Source of the DNA: Bacteroidota bacterium
GTDB taxonomy: Bacteria > Bacteroidota > Bacteroidia > Flavobacteriales > Flavobacteriaceae
Length of the DNA: 64,000 bases
Reading direction: 5' to 3'
Assembly: GCA_029557895.1 (NCBI GenBank)
Contig: JAKQHT010000025.1
Location: 62,001 to 126,000, forward strand
Position 1 is the first letter of the stretch. Each line of letters begins with the position of its first letter. Under the pieces are notes generated by a model, which worked only from the letters and a program-made list of their open reading frames with translations, was not told the DNA's origin and searched no databases. This document shows positions 8,686 through 17,252 of this stretch, piece by piece. A program made the position numbers and the translations under genes.

Positions 8686-10860
8686 TCATTTATCAATTTT
8701 ATCACCTAAAGTCTTATCGATAAAATCGGTCATTTTGGTATATAGATGCAATCGGGTATTGCCGCCATAGATGCCGTGGTTTTTGTCCGGATAGATCATC
8801 CATTCAAATTGTTTGTTGGCCTGTACCAATGCTTCGATGATTCGCATCGTGTTCTGTACGTGTACATTGTCGTCGCCGGTACCGTGTATCAACAGGTAGT
8901 CGCCTTTGAGCTTGTCAACATGGTTTATGGGCGAGTTTTCGTCATATCCACTTGGATTTTCTTGTGGGGTGGTCATATAGCGCTCGGTATAGATGGAGTC
9001 ATAAAACCTCCAGCTGGTTACAGGCGCAACGGCTATGGCCATCTTAAAGACATCGTTGCCCTTGAACAAGGCGTTACTGCTCATAAAACCACCATAGCTC
9101 CAGCCCCAGATACCTATCCGGGTTTCGTCTATATAGCCTAACCTGCCGAGTTGCCGGGCAGCTTCTATTTGATCTTCGACTTCATATTTGCCAAGTTCTT
9201 TCTGGGTCACTTTTTTGAACGCTGCACCTTTTAGGCCTGTTCCCCTTCCATCGATACAGGCCACTATGTAACCTTTTTGGGCTAACAGTTGGTACCAATA
9301 ATCATTGGAAGAATTCCACCTGTTGGACACTTCTTGGGATCCTGGGCCGGAATATTGGTACATGAACAACGGATAGGTCTTGTTCGGGTCAAAATCTACG
9401 GGTTTTATCATCCACATATTCAAGTCATTGCCATTGACTTTGATGGTCGAAAACTCTTTTTTCGATATTTTGTATTCCGATAGTTTTTCCTCAAGCGCAG
9501 CATTGTCAACGATGGATTTTATGACTGTTCCGGTCTTAGAATCGTTCAATGTGTATATCGTGGGTGTCGTAGCATTCGAAAAAATGTTGATGAAATAGGT
9601 AAAATCGGCACTGAATTCGGCACGGTTGGTTCCGGTGCCTTTGGTCAGTCTGGTTTTGTTCTTTCCGTTGAGGTTTATGGAATAGACATCTCTATTGATG
9701 GATCCGTTTTCAACGGATTGGTAGAATATCTTCCCGGATTTGCTATCATAGCCATAATAGCTGGTCACTTCCCATTGGCCTCTTGTTACTTGGTTGATGA
9801 GCTTTCCATCTTTTGAATAGTGGTAGATGTGGTTGTATCCATCCCTTTCACTTGTCCAGATAAAACTGTTATCCTTTAGGAAGGTAAGGTTGTCTGTAAC
9901 GTCCACATAAGCTTTGTCTGTTTCGGTCAGTGCAATGGCTGACGTATTGTTTTTTGCATTGATCATCCAAAGATCCAGAACGTTCTGGTGGCGGTTGGTG
10001 TATTGCGCAGAAAGCACATCGGGGTCATTGGTCCATTTGATGCGCGGAATGTAGAAATCATCATAAGACTTTCCTACTTTGACATCATAAGTCCTATTGG
10101 AAACAACATCGTAGAGGTGTAGCGAAACGACGGAATTTGCTTCGCCGGCCTTGGGATATTTAAAGGTATATTGTGTGGGATAGAGCTGATTTCCGTAAAC
10201 GTCCATAGAAAATTCAGGGACATTGGATTCATCAAATCGGATGAAAGCGATTTTGGTGCCATCAGCATTCCAGTCAAAAGCTCTTACAAAACCAAATTCT
10301 TCTTCATACACCCAATCGGTAATGCCGTTGATGATTTTATTTTTTTGTCCGTCATGTGTAATTTGGGTTGTGGTTCCGCTTTTCAAGTCTTTGACATACA
10401 AATTGTTATTATGCCCGTAAGCAATTTTATTGCCGTCGGGCGAAAATGTCGGTTCTTGTATTTTGTTTTCCGAAATTTTTGATACCGTTTTGGTATTGAT
10501 GTCATATACATAATAGATGCCTAATCTGGAATGTCTGAACACATACTCAAAATCTGTGGCCAGAAGTACCTTGCTTTCATCGTTGCTAAAGGTATAATCC
10601 AAAAAACGCCCCACATCATTAAGGTCGGAAGCGCTTACCAATGTTCGGGTTTTTGAAAGTGTCTTGTAATCATAAATGTCTATAGCGTTGCCGCTGAGAA
10701 CAGAATATTCCTTGCCATTTGCCATAGAGTGCAAAGATTGCATGCCTTTTGTGCGGAAAGTGCCGTTCCACAAATCTTCAAGACCTATTTCTTTGTTTTG
10801 AGCCGGTAAAATGGCTGTCAGAAATAACAAAATGAGGGAAATAAATCGTATGTTTTTCAT
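8686..10860 (-). CDS. S9B dipeptidyl peptidase IV family protease
   Basis: This is an exported serine peptidase of the DPP-IV family that removes N-terminal dipeptides, often after proline. A signal peptide (MKNIRFISLILLFLTAILPA) gives periplasmic or surface location. An N-terminal beta-propeller (about 40-480) with DPPIV_N features such as DWVYEEEFG is followed by the alpha/beta-hydrolase domain. The catalytic triad is visible: Ser588 in GWSYGGF, Asp663 in GTGDDNVH and His695 in DKNHGIYGG. The 724-residue length matches the family. It is the first gene of the operon with two POT transporters, together a peptide-scavenging unit. Confidence 0.95.
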   Translation of the reverse strand: MKNIRFISLILLFLTAILPAQNKEIGLEDLWNGTFRTKGMQSLHSMANGKEYSVLSGNAIDIYDYKTLSKTRTLVSASDLNDVGRFLDYTFSNDESKVLLATDFEYVFRHSRLGIYYVYDINTKTVSKISENKIQEPTFSPDGNKIAYGHNNNLYVKDLKSGTTTQITHDGQKNKIINGITDWVYEEEFGFVRAFDWNADGTKIAFIRFDESNVPEFSMDVYGNQLYPTQYTFKYPKAGEANSVVSLHLYDVVSNRTYDVKVGKSYDDFYIPRIKWTNDPDVLSAQYTNRHQNVLDLWMINAKNNTSAIALTETDKAYVDVTDNLTFLKDNSFIWTSERDGYNHIYHYSKDGKLINQVTRGQWEVTSYYGYDSKSGKIFYQSVENGSINRDVYSINLNGKNKTRLTKGTGTNRAEFSADFTYFINIFSNATTPTIYTLNDSKTGTVIKSIVDNAALEEKLSEYKISKKEFSTIKVNGNDLNMWMIKPVDFDPNKTYPLFMYQYSGPGSQEVSNRWNSSNDYWYQLLAQKGYIVACIDGRGTGLKGAAFKKVTQKELGKYEVEDQIEAARQLGRLGYIDETRIGIWGWSYGGFMSSNALFKGNDVFKMAIAVAPVTSWRFYDSIYTERYMTTPQENPSGYDENSPINHVDKLKGDYLLIHGTGDDNVHVQNTMRIIEALVQANKQFEWMIYPDKNHGIYGGNTRLHLYTKMTDFIDKTLGDKIDK

Positions 10861-10983
10861 ACAGGTATTTGTTTTTTATCAAAATATTGCCAAGTTTACT
10901 AAAAATAAAATGAAAACACCAACTATTGATAGTTAAAACAGCAATCTTGGTGTTGGTTCCCTTAATTATTGGGCTTAACATAG

Positions 10984-10991
10984 TATCTTTG
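10984..10991 (+). promoter_or_regulatory. candidate -7 promoter element before HMG-CoA reductase
   Basis: TATCTTTG matches the Bacteroidetes -7 consensus TAnnTTTG and lies 21 bp before the ATG at 11013. No TTG -33 box is seen at the usual 17-23 bp spacing, so this rests on the -7 element only. Confidence 0.5.
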
Positions 10992-11012
10992 TATTTTTCA
11001 AATCAATCGTTT

Positions 11013-12335
11013 ATGGACAAACCTGTTGTTGGCTTTTCTAAATTGTCAAAATCTAAAAAAATTGACTGGATTGTAGCTACCTATTTTGATGATAGGGCAT
11101 CCGCCGAACAAATCATCAAACAATACTGGAACAGTGATGAAAAACTGCAACAGCTTCATGATGAGTTTATTGAAAACACCATTACCAATTATTATTTGCC
11201 GTTGGGAGTAGCCCCGAATTTTGTTATAAACGACAGGCCGTACACCATACCCATGGCCATTGAGGAGAGTTCTGTGGTTGCTGCGGCGAGCAAAGCTGCT
11301 AAATATTGGGCAGAGCGTGGCGGTTTTACGGCAGAGGTGGTCTCCACCACAAAAATAGGTCAGGTGCATTTTATGTACCAAGGAAGCAAGGATTCCTTGA
11401 AGCGATTTTTTGAGATATTGAAACCCAGGCTTTTTTCAGAAACAGCATCTATAACCCAAGGCATGCAACGACGCGGAGGAGGTATCCTGGACATTCAGTT
11501 GGTGGACAAGACCGAAGCGCTTGAAAATTACTATCAGCTTCATGCTACTTTTGAAACATTGGATGCTATGGGTGCCAATTTTATCAATTCGTGTTTGGAA
11601 CAATTTGCAAAAACCCTTAAGGATCAAGCACTTCGTTTTGATGGCTTTTCGGATTCTGAAAAACATATTGAAGTTGTGATGAGTATCCTGTCCAACTTTG
11701 TGCCCAACTGTCTGGTCCGTGCCGAAGTACGGTGCAAAGTCGAAGAGTTAAGTGATAATGACATTCCTGACGCGCGGCATTTTGCTGAAAAATTTGTCCA
11801 GGCGGTCAGGATTGCCCAAATTGAACCATTCCGGGCAGTCACGCACAACAAGGGCATCATGAATGGTATCGATGCGGTAGTTCTGGCTACAGGCAATGAT
11901 TTTCGGGCAGTAGAGGCAGGCATCCATGCTTATGCTGCCAAAAGTGGTGCTTACACAAGCCTGACCCACGCAGAAATAGAAAACGGGATTTTCAGGTTTT
12001 GGATCGAAATCCCGCTTGCGGTAGGAACCGTCGGTGGATTGACAAGCCTGCACCCACTTGTGAAATTGTCGTTGGAAATGCTGGGCAAGCCAACTGCCAA
12101 AGAACTGATGAAAATCATTGCAGTGGCGGGCTTGGCCCAAAATTTTGCAGCTTTAAAATCGTTGACCACCACCGGCATCCAAGAAGGACACATGAAGATG
12201 CATTTGTTGAACATGCTCAATCAATTAAACGCTACAAATGACGAAAAAGCGAAAATGACCGAACATTTCAAGTCCCATGCCATTAGCCACCATGCGGTTG
12301 AATCGGCCTTAAACGATTTGCGAATGAAGGCATAA
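11013..12335 (+). CDS. hydroxymethylglutaryl-CoA reductase, degradative (class II) type
   Basis: This enzyme interconverts HMG-CoA and mevalonate. In Flavobacteriia it is thought to feed the mevalonate isoprenoid route despite its class II name. I start it at the ATG of MDKPVVGF, 29 codons inside the ORF-track start, giving 440 residues. Typical motifs are IEESSVVAAASKAAKYWA (catalytic Glu region), DAMGANF, GIDAVVLATGNDFRAVEAG and GTVGGLTSLHP, with a C-terminal GHMKMH catalytic His. It is divergent from the peptidase operon. The paaH gene follows after only 33 bp, so read-through into the paa arm is possible. Confidence 0.95.
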   Translation: MDKPVVGFSKLSKSKKIDWIVATYFDDRASAEQIIKQYWNSDEKLQQLHDEFIENTITNYYLPLGVAPNFVINDRPYTIPMAIEESSVVAAASKAAKYWAERGGFTAEVVSTTKIGQVHFMYQGSKDSLKRFFEILKPRLFSETASITQGMQRRGGGILDIQLVDKTEALENYYQLHATFETLDAMGANFINSCLEQFAKTLKDQALRFDGFSDSEKHIEVVMSILSNFVPNCLVRAEVRCKVEELSDNDIPDARHFAEKFVQAVRIAQIEPFRAVTHNKGIMNGIDAVVLATGNDFRAVEAGIHAYAAKSGAYTSLTHAEIENGIFRFWIEIPLAVGTVGGLTSLHPLVKLSLEMLGKPTAKELMKIIAVAGLAQNFAALKSLTTTGIQEGHMKMHLLNMLNQLNATNDEKAKMTEHFKSHAISHHAVESALNDLRMKA

Positions 12336-12368
12336 AATACAGTTTAAAGACCAAAGACAAAAGGAGGA

Positions 12369-13556
12369 ATGAATAATCAACAATCAGAAATCAAGTGTGT
12401 TGGGATAATTGGGAGCGGTACCATGGGCAGCGGCATTGCGCAAGTTGCAGCTACAGCAGGATGTTCCGTGAAATTATACGACACCAATCAGGCTGCACTG
12501 GAAAAAAGCAAAACCACTCTGGAAACGACACTTTCCCGACTGATTGAAAAGCAAAAAATCTCTCAAGAAGAAAAGTATCGCATTCAGGGTAATATGCATT
12601 ATGTGAGTTCGTTGAAAGATTTGGCGGATGCCGATTTGGTCATAGAAGCCATCATCGAAAACCTGGAAATAAAACGCAGTGTCTTTTCAGAATTGGAAAC
12701 CTATGTCACAAATGATTGTATTATTGCATCCAACACCTCAAGTTTGTCCATTGCTTCCATTGCGGCATCGTTAAAAACCCCGAAGCGTTGCTTGGGCATT
12801 CATTTCTTTAATCCCGCTCCGCTAATGCAGTTGGTTGAAGTCATTCCAGCTGTGCAAACTTCCAAAGATGTTTTGGCAACAGCCGTAAAAACCATTGCCG
12901 ATTGGAACAAAACCGTTGCCATTGCCAAGGACACGCCCGGATTTATCGTCAACCGTGTGGCGCGACCATTTTATGGCGAAGCACTTCGCATTTATGAAGA
13001 AGGCATTGCCACTACCCATACGATTGACAATGCACTGAAAGAACTTGGCGGTTTTAAAATGGGTCCGTTTGAACTCATGGATTTCATAGGAAACGACATC
13101 AATTACACCGTAACCGAAACCGTATTTTCAGCCTTTTATTTTGACCCCCGGTACAAACCGTCGTTTACCCAAAAAAGATTGGTGGAAGCCGGTTATTTGG
13201 GCCGAAAAACAGGTCGTGGTTTTTATGATTATTCTGGCAATGTCATTCCGAGCGTATCGAAAGAATCCCTTGATAATGAACAGAGCCAATACATTTTCAA
13301 CCGCATCCTCGTCATGCTTATCAACGAAGCTGCAGATGCACTGTATCTTAACATCGCTTCCGCAAAAGACATCGAGCTCGCCATGACCAAAGGAGTAAAC
13401 TATCCCAAAGGATTATTGGCTTGGGCGAACGAGAAAGGCATAGACTGGTGCGTACAGCAAATTGATGAACTCTATGAAATGTATCATGAAGACAGATATA
13501 GATGTAGTCCGTTGTTGAGAAAATTAAGTAAAGAAAAAAAAATGTTTGAAATATAA
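12369..13556 (+). CDS. paaH: 3-hydroxyacyl-CoA dehydrogenase, PaaH type
   Basis: This enzyme oxidises 3-hydroxyadipyl-CoA to 3-oxoadipyl-CoA with NAD+ in lower phenylacetate degradation. The N-terminal Rossmann fold has [11 protein letters not shown] (about 15-25). The central part has ASNTSSLSI and [17 protein letters not shown], the dehydrogenase signature. Two C-terminal 3HCDH domains follow (about 190-285 and 300-390). The 395-residue length is longer than the 280-residue single-domain type and fits PaaH. It is the first paa gene on + and precedes paaI by 8 bp. A GGAGG lies one base from the ATG, too close to be a working ribosome site. Confidence 0.93.
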   Translation: MNNQQSEIKCVGIIGSGTMGSGIAQVAATAGCSVKLYDTNQAALEKSKTTLETTLSRLIEKQKISQEEKYRIQGNMHYVSSLKDLADADLVIEAIIENLEIKRSVFSELETYVTNDCIIASNTSSLSIASIAASLKTPKRCLGIHFFNPAPLMQLVEVIPAVQTSKDVLATAVKTIADWNKTVAIAKDTPGFIVNRVARPFYGEALRIYEEGIATTHTIDNALKELGGFKMGPFELMDFIGNDINYTVTETVFSAFYFDPRYKPSFTQKRLVEAGYLGRKTGRGFYDYSGNVIPSVSKESLDNEQSQYIFNRILVMLINEAADALYLNIASAKDIELAMTKGVNYPKGLLAWANEKGIDWCVQQIDELYEMYHEDRYRCSPLLRKLSKEKKMFEI

Positions 13557-13564
13557 TTCTTACA

Positions 13565-13969
13565 ATGACACCCGAAGAAATCCCTTACAAAATGCTCTCT
13601 CTCGACCCATTCAGCCAATGGCTTGGGATAGAAATCATCCACTGCGAAACAGGGAGATGTAAAGTGGGAATGACCATCAGAAAAGAGATGCTCAACAGTA
13701 TGGAAAAAGCCCACGGCGGTATCGCGTATGCATTGGCAGATACTGCTTTTGGTTTTTCGGCTAATACCTACGGAAAATTTGCAGTTTCCGTCGAAACATC
13801 CATCAATCATATCGAGGCATTGGAGGCCGGCGATTATATTACTGCAGAATCGATTATCGATATAACTAAAAATAAGTTAGGCTTTCATATTGTCGAAGTA
13901 AAAAAAGATGATAAACTTGTAGCACTGTTTAAAGGTGTGGTTTACAGAACCGGTAAAGATTGGGAATAA
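13565..13969 (+). CDS. paaI: hotdog-fold thioesterase PaaI
   Basis: PaaI hydrolyses phenylacetyl-CoA and hydroxylated derivatives, and is thought to rescue CoA from dead-end intermediates. The 134-residue hotdog domain contains NSMEKAHGGIAYALADTAFG, which holds the conserved catalytic Asn/Gly helix cap and Asp. The end, with LVALFKGVVYR, also fits the family. It follows paaH by 8 bp and is presumably co-transcribed. PaaI and the later PaaY probably act as two detoxifying thioesterases of the same pathway. Confidence 0.93.
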   Translation: MTPEEIPYKMLSLDPFSQWLGIEIIHCETGRCKVGMTIRKEMLNSMEKAHGGIAYALADTAFGFSANTYGKFAVSVETSINHIEALEAGDYITAESIIDITKNKLGFHIVEVKKDDKLVALFKGVVYRTGKDWE

Positions 13970-14000
13970 CCCATAATAACAACATTAAAACTTAAACAAC

Positions 14001-14861
14001 ATGAAATGGAAAGGTCGCAGACAAAGCAGCAATATGGAAGACCGTCGCGGGATGAGTACCGGCGGTAAAGTCGTTGCAGGTGGTGGTGCCATTGGCATCA
14101 TTATACTTTTATTGCAGATTTTTGGTGGTGAAACAGGGCAAAATTTAGCACCTGTTTTAGAACAGTTTAACCAAATACAACAGGTTGAAACCTTGCAAAA
14201 CGGCCAACTTACCGAAGCAGAAGTGGAAATAGGCGAATTTGTAGCCACCGTTTTTGCCGATACAGAAGATGTTTGGAATAAAATATTCAGAGAAAACAAT
14301 CTTGGTACGTACAAAGAGCCAAAAATGGTACTCTTTACCAACTCGGTACAAACAGCCTGCGGCGGCGCAAGCTCTGCTTCGGGACCTTTTTATTGTCCTG
14401 GCGACCATAAAGTATATATGGATATGTCTTTTTTTGAAGAATTAAAAACACGATTTGGTGCCAAAGGTGGCGATTTTGCCATAGCCTATGTCACGGCACA
14501 TGAGGTTGGGCATCACGTGCAAACCCTTTTGGGAACATCAAACAAAGTGCGGCAATTGCAGCAAAACCAAAGCAAAGCCGAAGCCAATAAACTATCTGTA
14601 GCTATGGAGTTGCAAGCCGATTTTTACGCAGGTGTTTGGGCGTATCACAACAAAAAATATCTGGAACCGGGCGATATTGAAGAAGCATTGAGTGCAGCCA
14701 ATGCCGTGGGCGATGATGCCATCCAGAAACGTATGCAGGGCCATGTAGTCCCCGATTCATTTACCCACGGAACTTCCCAGCAGCGTATTGAGTGGTTTAT
14801 GAAAGGCTACCAATCGGGAGATATAAGGCAACACGATACGTTTTCGGCCATATTACAATAA
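14001..14861 (+). CDS. YpfJ-type neutral zinc metallopeptidase
   Basis: This is a membrane-anchored zinc protease of the YpfJ/KPN_02809 family. A short basic N terminus (MKWKGRRQSSNMEDRRG) precedes one hydrophobic segment (about 25-40), a glycine-rich stretch, then the peptidase domain with HEVGHHVQ, an HExxH zinc motif. A downstream MELQADFYAG supplies the probable third ligand. The 286-residue length is normal. The substrate is unknown and the family is not a known part of phenylacetate degradation, so its place between paaI and paaJ is odd. It may be a passenger. Confidence 0.9.
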   Translation: MKWKGRRQSSNMEDRRGMSTGGKVVAGGGAIGIIILLLQIFGGETGQNLAPVLEQFNQIQQVETLQNGQLTEAEVEIGEFVATVFADTEDVWNKIFRENNLGTYKEPKMVLFTNSVQTACGGASSASGPFYCPGDHKVYMDMSFFEELKTRFGAKGGDFAIAYVTAHEVGHHVQTLLGTSNKVRQLQQNQSKAEANKLSVAMELQADFYAGVWAYHNKKYLEPGDIEEALSAANAVGDDAIQKRMQGHVVPDSFTHGTSQQRIEWFMKGYQSGDIRQHDTFSAILQ

Positions 14862-14896
14862 ATAAACAAGTAGTAATCTGGAATGAAGTTTCTGTT

Positions 14897-14928
14897 TTCA
14901 ACTTCAATTTCAATTTCAACTTCAATTT
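14897..14928 (+). repeat. TTCAA-type tandem repeat before paaJ
   Basis: The gap before paaJ holds alternating TTCAACTTCAATTTC units. The same units, joined to the word CAGAA in the inverse orientation, occur at 28706-28740 next to the four-helix-bundle pseudogene. This looks like a solo copy of a dispersed flavobacterial repeat. Confidence 0.7.
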
Positions 14929-14933
14929 AAAAA

Positions 14934-16148
14934 ATGGAATCATATATTATTGACGGCATAAGAACTCCTATAGGAAGTTATCAAGGCACACTATCGGCGG
15001 TACGCACCGATGATTTGGCAGCTCTTGTTATTTCTGAAATTGTAAAAAGAAATCCCAACATTCCCAAAGAAGCGTATGACGATGTTATTTTTGGATGTGC
15101 CAATCAAGCAGGCGAAGACAACCGCAATGTGGCGCGCATGGCATTGCTTTTGGCGGGTTTGCCTTGCACCGTTCCCGGCGAAACCGTTAACCGGTTGTGC
15201 AGTTCGGGATTATCGGCAATTATACATGCCAATCGAGCCATAAAAGCAGGTGACGGCGATGTTTTCATTGCCGGGGGTGTCGAAAATATGACACGCGGTC
15301 CTTACGTGATTGGAAAACCATCAAGTGCCTTTGGAACAGATGCCAAAATGTACGATTCCAGTTTCGGGTGGCGGTTTGTCAACCCAAAAATGCATAAAAT
15401 GTACGGTACCGACGGCATGGGAACTACCGCCGAAAACCTGGTTGAAAAATATGCTATATCGCGTGAAGACCAAGATGCTTTTGCCTTGTGGAGCCAAACA
15501 AAAGCCACCAAAGCCCAGCAAAACGGACGATTGGCAAAAGAGATAGTTGCCGTAGAAATCCCACAACGTAAAGGTGATGCGCTCATTTTTGATAAAGACG
15601 AATTCATTAAACCAAGTACAAGTTTGGAAGTCTTGTCAAAGTTGCGTCCCGCATTCAAACCTGAAGGTGGAAGCGTTACGGCAGGCAATTCCAGCGGACT
15701 TAATGACGGTGCGGCTGCGGTAATCGTCGCCTCTGATACCGCCGTAAAACAGTACGGATTAAAGCCATTGGCAAAAATCGTGAGCTCGGCAGTTGTGGGT
15801 GTCGAGCCGAGAATTATGGGTATCGGCCCGGTGGAAGCCTCTCAAAAAGCACTTCAAAAAGCAGGCTTAACACTCAACGATATTGACATTATAGAAATCA
15901 ACGAAGCCTTTGCTGCACAAGCATTGGCATGCACCCGAGCTTTGGGCTTGGCAGATAACGACCCGCGCATCAACCCAAATGGCGGTGCCATTGCCATAGG
16001 ACATCCGCTTGGCGTTACCGGTGCAAGAATTTGCCATTCAGCAGCATTGGAATTGTCTTTGACTGGTAAAAAATATGCACTTGTTACTATGTGCATAGGT
16101 GTTGGTCAAGGTTATGCAGCTGTTATTGAAACCCAAAATGCCCCCTAA
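14934..16148 (+). CDS. paaJ: 3-oxoadipyl-CoA thiolase PaaJ
   Basis: This thiolase cleaves 3-oxoadipyl-CoA to succinyl-CoA and acetyl-CoA, the last step of the phenylacetate route, and possibly also the 2,3-didehydro intermediate. The 404 residues include the nucleophile Cys in ETVNRLCSSGLSAI (about residue 90), the GGAIAIGHPLGVTGAR His motif and the second active Cys in MCIGVGQG. The start ATG directly precedes the conserved SYIIDGIRTPIGSY. The last codons and the stop TAA lie in a palindromic repeat, giving an unusual NAP tail. The same family includes PcaF; the context supports PaaJ. Confidence 0.93.
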   Translation: MESYIIDGIRTPIGSYQGTLSAVRTDDLAALVISEIVKRNPNIPKEAYDDVIFGCANQAGEDNRNVARMALLLAGLPCTVPGETVNRLCSSGLSAIIHANRAIKAGDGDVFIAGGVENMTRGPYVIGKPSSAFGTDAKMYDSSFGWRFVNPKMHKMYGTDGMGTTAENLVEKYAISREDQDAFALWSQTKATKAQQNGRLAKEIVAVEIPQRKGDALIFDKDEFIKPSTSLEVLSKLRPAFKPEGGSVTAGNSSGLNDGAAAVIVASDTAVKQYGLKPLAKIVSSAVVGVEPRIMGIGPVEASQKALQKAGLTLNDIDIIEINEAFAAQALACTRALGLADNDPRINPNGGAIAIGHPLGVTGARICHSAALELSLTGKKYALVTMCIGVGQGYAAVIETQNAP

Positions 16149-16162
16149 CCGCCAAAGGGGAA
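16141..16162 (+). repeat. palindromic C4/G4 repeat overlapping the paaJ stop
   Basis: CCCCCTAACCGCCAAAGGGG forms a short hairpin of CCCC with GGGG. Its TAA is the stop codon of paaJ. A near-identical copy in the opposite orientation lies inside the E1 gene at 23940-23964. Confidence 0.75.
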
Positions 16163-16285
16163 TGCAACCCGCCTACCAAGTTCTCGGTTCTCGGTAAATA
16201 CTGATAACTTTGTTGATTTTGCAACCAAAGTTCCAAATCATGACGCCTTTACTAAAACTGTGACTGAATACTCCCTGCAAAAAAT

Positions 16286-16423
16286 TTAGGTAATAAAATC
16301 TAAATAATTACTTCTGGTAATCACATTAAAACCTGCATTGGGATAAGCTTTGGCAAAAGCCATAGACTGCAAAATAGAAGTAGAATCGGAAATTGGGAAA
16401 GGTACGGCGGTGCATTTAAGAGT
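16286..16423 (-). pseudogene. C-terminal remnant of an unidentified gene
   Basis: In the 394-bp gap between paaJ and the antitoxin, one minus-strand frame encodes a protein-like string containing PFPISDSTSILQSMAFAK followed by AYPNAGFNVITRSNYLDFIT and a stop. It has no start and is closed upstream by a stop after about 45 codons. The amino-acid composition looks like a real protein end rather than chance. I cannot name the family. It is most likely the 3' relic of a gene removed when this region was rearranged. Confidence 0.35.
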
Positions 16424-16431
16424 TTAGAGTT

Positions 16432-16458
16432 CCTGCAAGGTTTTTTTAACCTTGTAGG
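16432..16458. repeat. CCTGCAAGGTT hairpin repeat
   Basis: An 11-bp stem (CCTGCAAGGTT with AACCTTGTAGG, one G-T wobble) surrounds a TTTTT loop. Half copies of the same word occur at about 20197 (TTGCAAGGTTTTT) and 30797 (AAACCTTGCAA), so it belongs to a dispersed repeat family. Confidence 0.6.
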
Positions 16459-16515
16459 TATCGAAAAATCACTATTGTTTATATTGAAGCTATAATTCAA
16501 ATTCAATAAATATTA

Positions 16516-16542
16516 TTTATATTTGTAAAAAATAAATATAAA
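16516..16542 (+). promoter_or_regulatory. toxin-antitoxin promoter with overlapping inverted repeat
   Basis: TATATTTG at 16518-16525 matches the -7 consensus and lies 18 bp before the antitoxin ATG. It is overlapped by the left arm of a 9-bp inverted repeat, TTTATATTT and AAATATAAA, with 9 bp between. This is a plausible operator for autorepression by the ribbon-helix-helix antitoxin. The region is very AT-rich, so the symmetry could partly be chance. Confidence 0.5.
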
Positions 16543-16788
16543 ATGGCAACATTCACTTCATCACTACCTGACAAATTGCTCAATAATTTGGCTGCAGTGG
16601 CTAAAGAGCTAAAAATTCCAAAAAACAAAATCATTGAAAAAGCCCTGGAGTTGTACTTGGAGCAATTAGATAAAGCTGCCTACCTAAAATCCTATAAAAA
16701 AATGGCTGAAGACGAAGATATGCTTCATATGGTAGAAGAAGGAATGGCAGATTATTACAAACAGCTCAATGACTTGGAAGAAGAATGA
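16543..16788 (+). CDS. ribbon-helix-helix antitoxin of a MazEF-like pair
   Basis: This is an 81-residue protein that should bind DNA as a dimer and neutralise the downstream toxin. The N-terminal half (ATFTSSLPDKLLNNLAAVAK, then IPKNKIIEKALELYLEQL) has the beta-strand and two-helix pattern of CopG/MetJ/Arc ribbon-helix-helix proteins. The acidic C-terminal tail (EDEDMLHMVEEGMADYY) probably wraps the toxin. It overlaps the toxin gene by 4 bp (ATGA), the usual translational coupling. It interrupts the paa + arm between paaJ and paaZ. Confidence 0.85.
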   Translation: MATFTSSLPDKLLNNLAAVAKELKIPKNKIIEKALELYLEQLDKAAYLKSYKKMAEDEDMLHMVEEGMADYYKQLNDLEEE

Positions 16789-17117
16789 AGCAAGGAGAAA
16801 TTTGGGATGTTTATTTTGACCCTATAAAAGGAAGCGAACAAGGCGGCAGAAGACCGGCTGTAATTATTTCGGGGAATTTGGCAAATGCCAATTTAAACAC
16901 CGTAATTGTCTGTCCGCTGACTTCCAAATTGAAAAACTATCACGGTAATCTTGTAGTAACACCAAATGACATCAATGGGTTGTCAAAAAAATCAGAGGTA
17001 ATGACTGTTCACATTCGCTCTGTTTCTAAAGAACGATTGAAACAAAAAATAGGTCGCTTTAACAGTGACGAGTTGGCTGTAGTCATTCAAAGTTTGAATA
17101 AAATCATTAAATACTGA
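16785..17117 (+). CDS. MazF/PemK-family endoribonuclease toxin
   Basis: This is a 110-residue MazF-like toxin, a sequence-specific mRNA interferase that halts translation when free. The N terminus MKQGEIWDVYFDPIKGSEQG followed by GRRPAVIIS is the family hallmark. The central strand VIVCPLTSKL and the later VMTVHIRSVSKERL carry the conserved Thr/Ser and Arg of the active site. The start is the ATG overlapping the antitoxin stop. The pair appears intact. It probably helps to stabilise the surrounding accessory region. Confidence 0.92.
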   Translation: MKQGEIWDVYFDPIKGSEQGGRRPAVIISGNLANANLNTVIVCPLTSKLKNYHGNLVVTPNDINGLSKKSEVMTVHIRSVSKERLKQKIGRFNSDELAVVIQSLNKIIKY

Positions 17118-17200
17118 TATTCCTGTCAGAAAATAGAAAAGAACGATATCGCCAACTGTGTTCTCTTTCAAAAATCCTCGTTCAAGTAAAGATTTATTGG

Positions 17201-17208
17201 TAGCTTTG
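17201..17208 (+). promoter_or_regulatory. candidate -7 element before paaZ
   Basis: TAGCTTTG matches TAnnTTTG and lies 44 bp before the paaZ ATG, in the 135-bp gap after the toxin gene. No TTG box stands at the expected distance, so confidence is low. It would give paaZ its own promoter downstream of the toxin-antitoxin pair. Confidence 0.35.
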
Positions 17209-17252
17209 TTTCTAACCATAAATAGTCAACATTCGTTATTCCATAATTTGCA

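Noticed and set aside
12361-12368. Shine-Dalgarno-like AAGGAGGA before paaH
   Set aside because: The GGAGG ends one base from the ATG, too close for a functional site, and other genes in the window do not use such sites.
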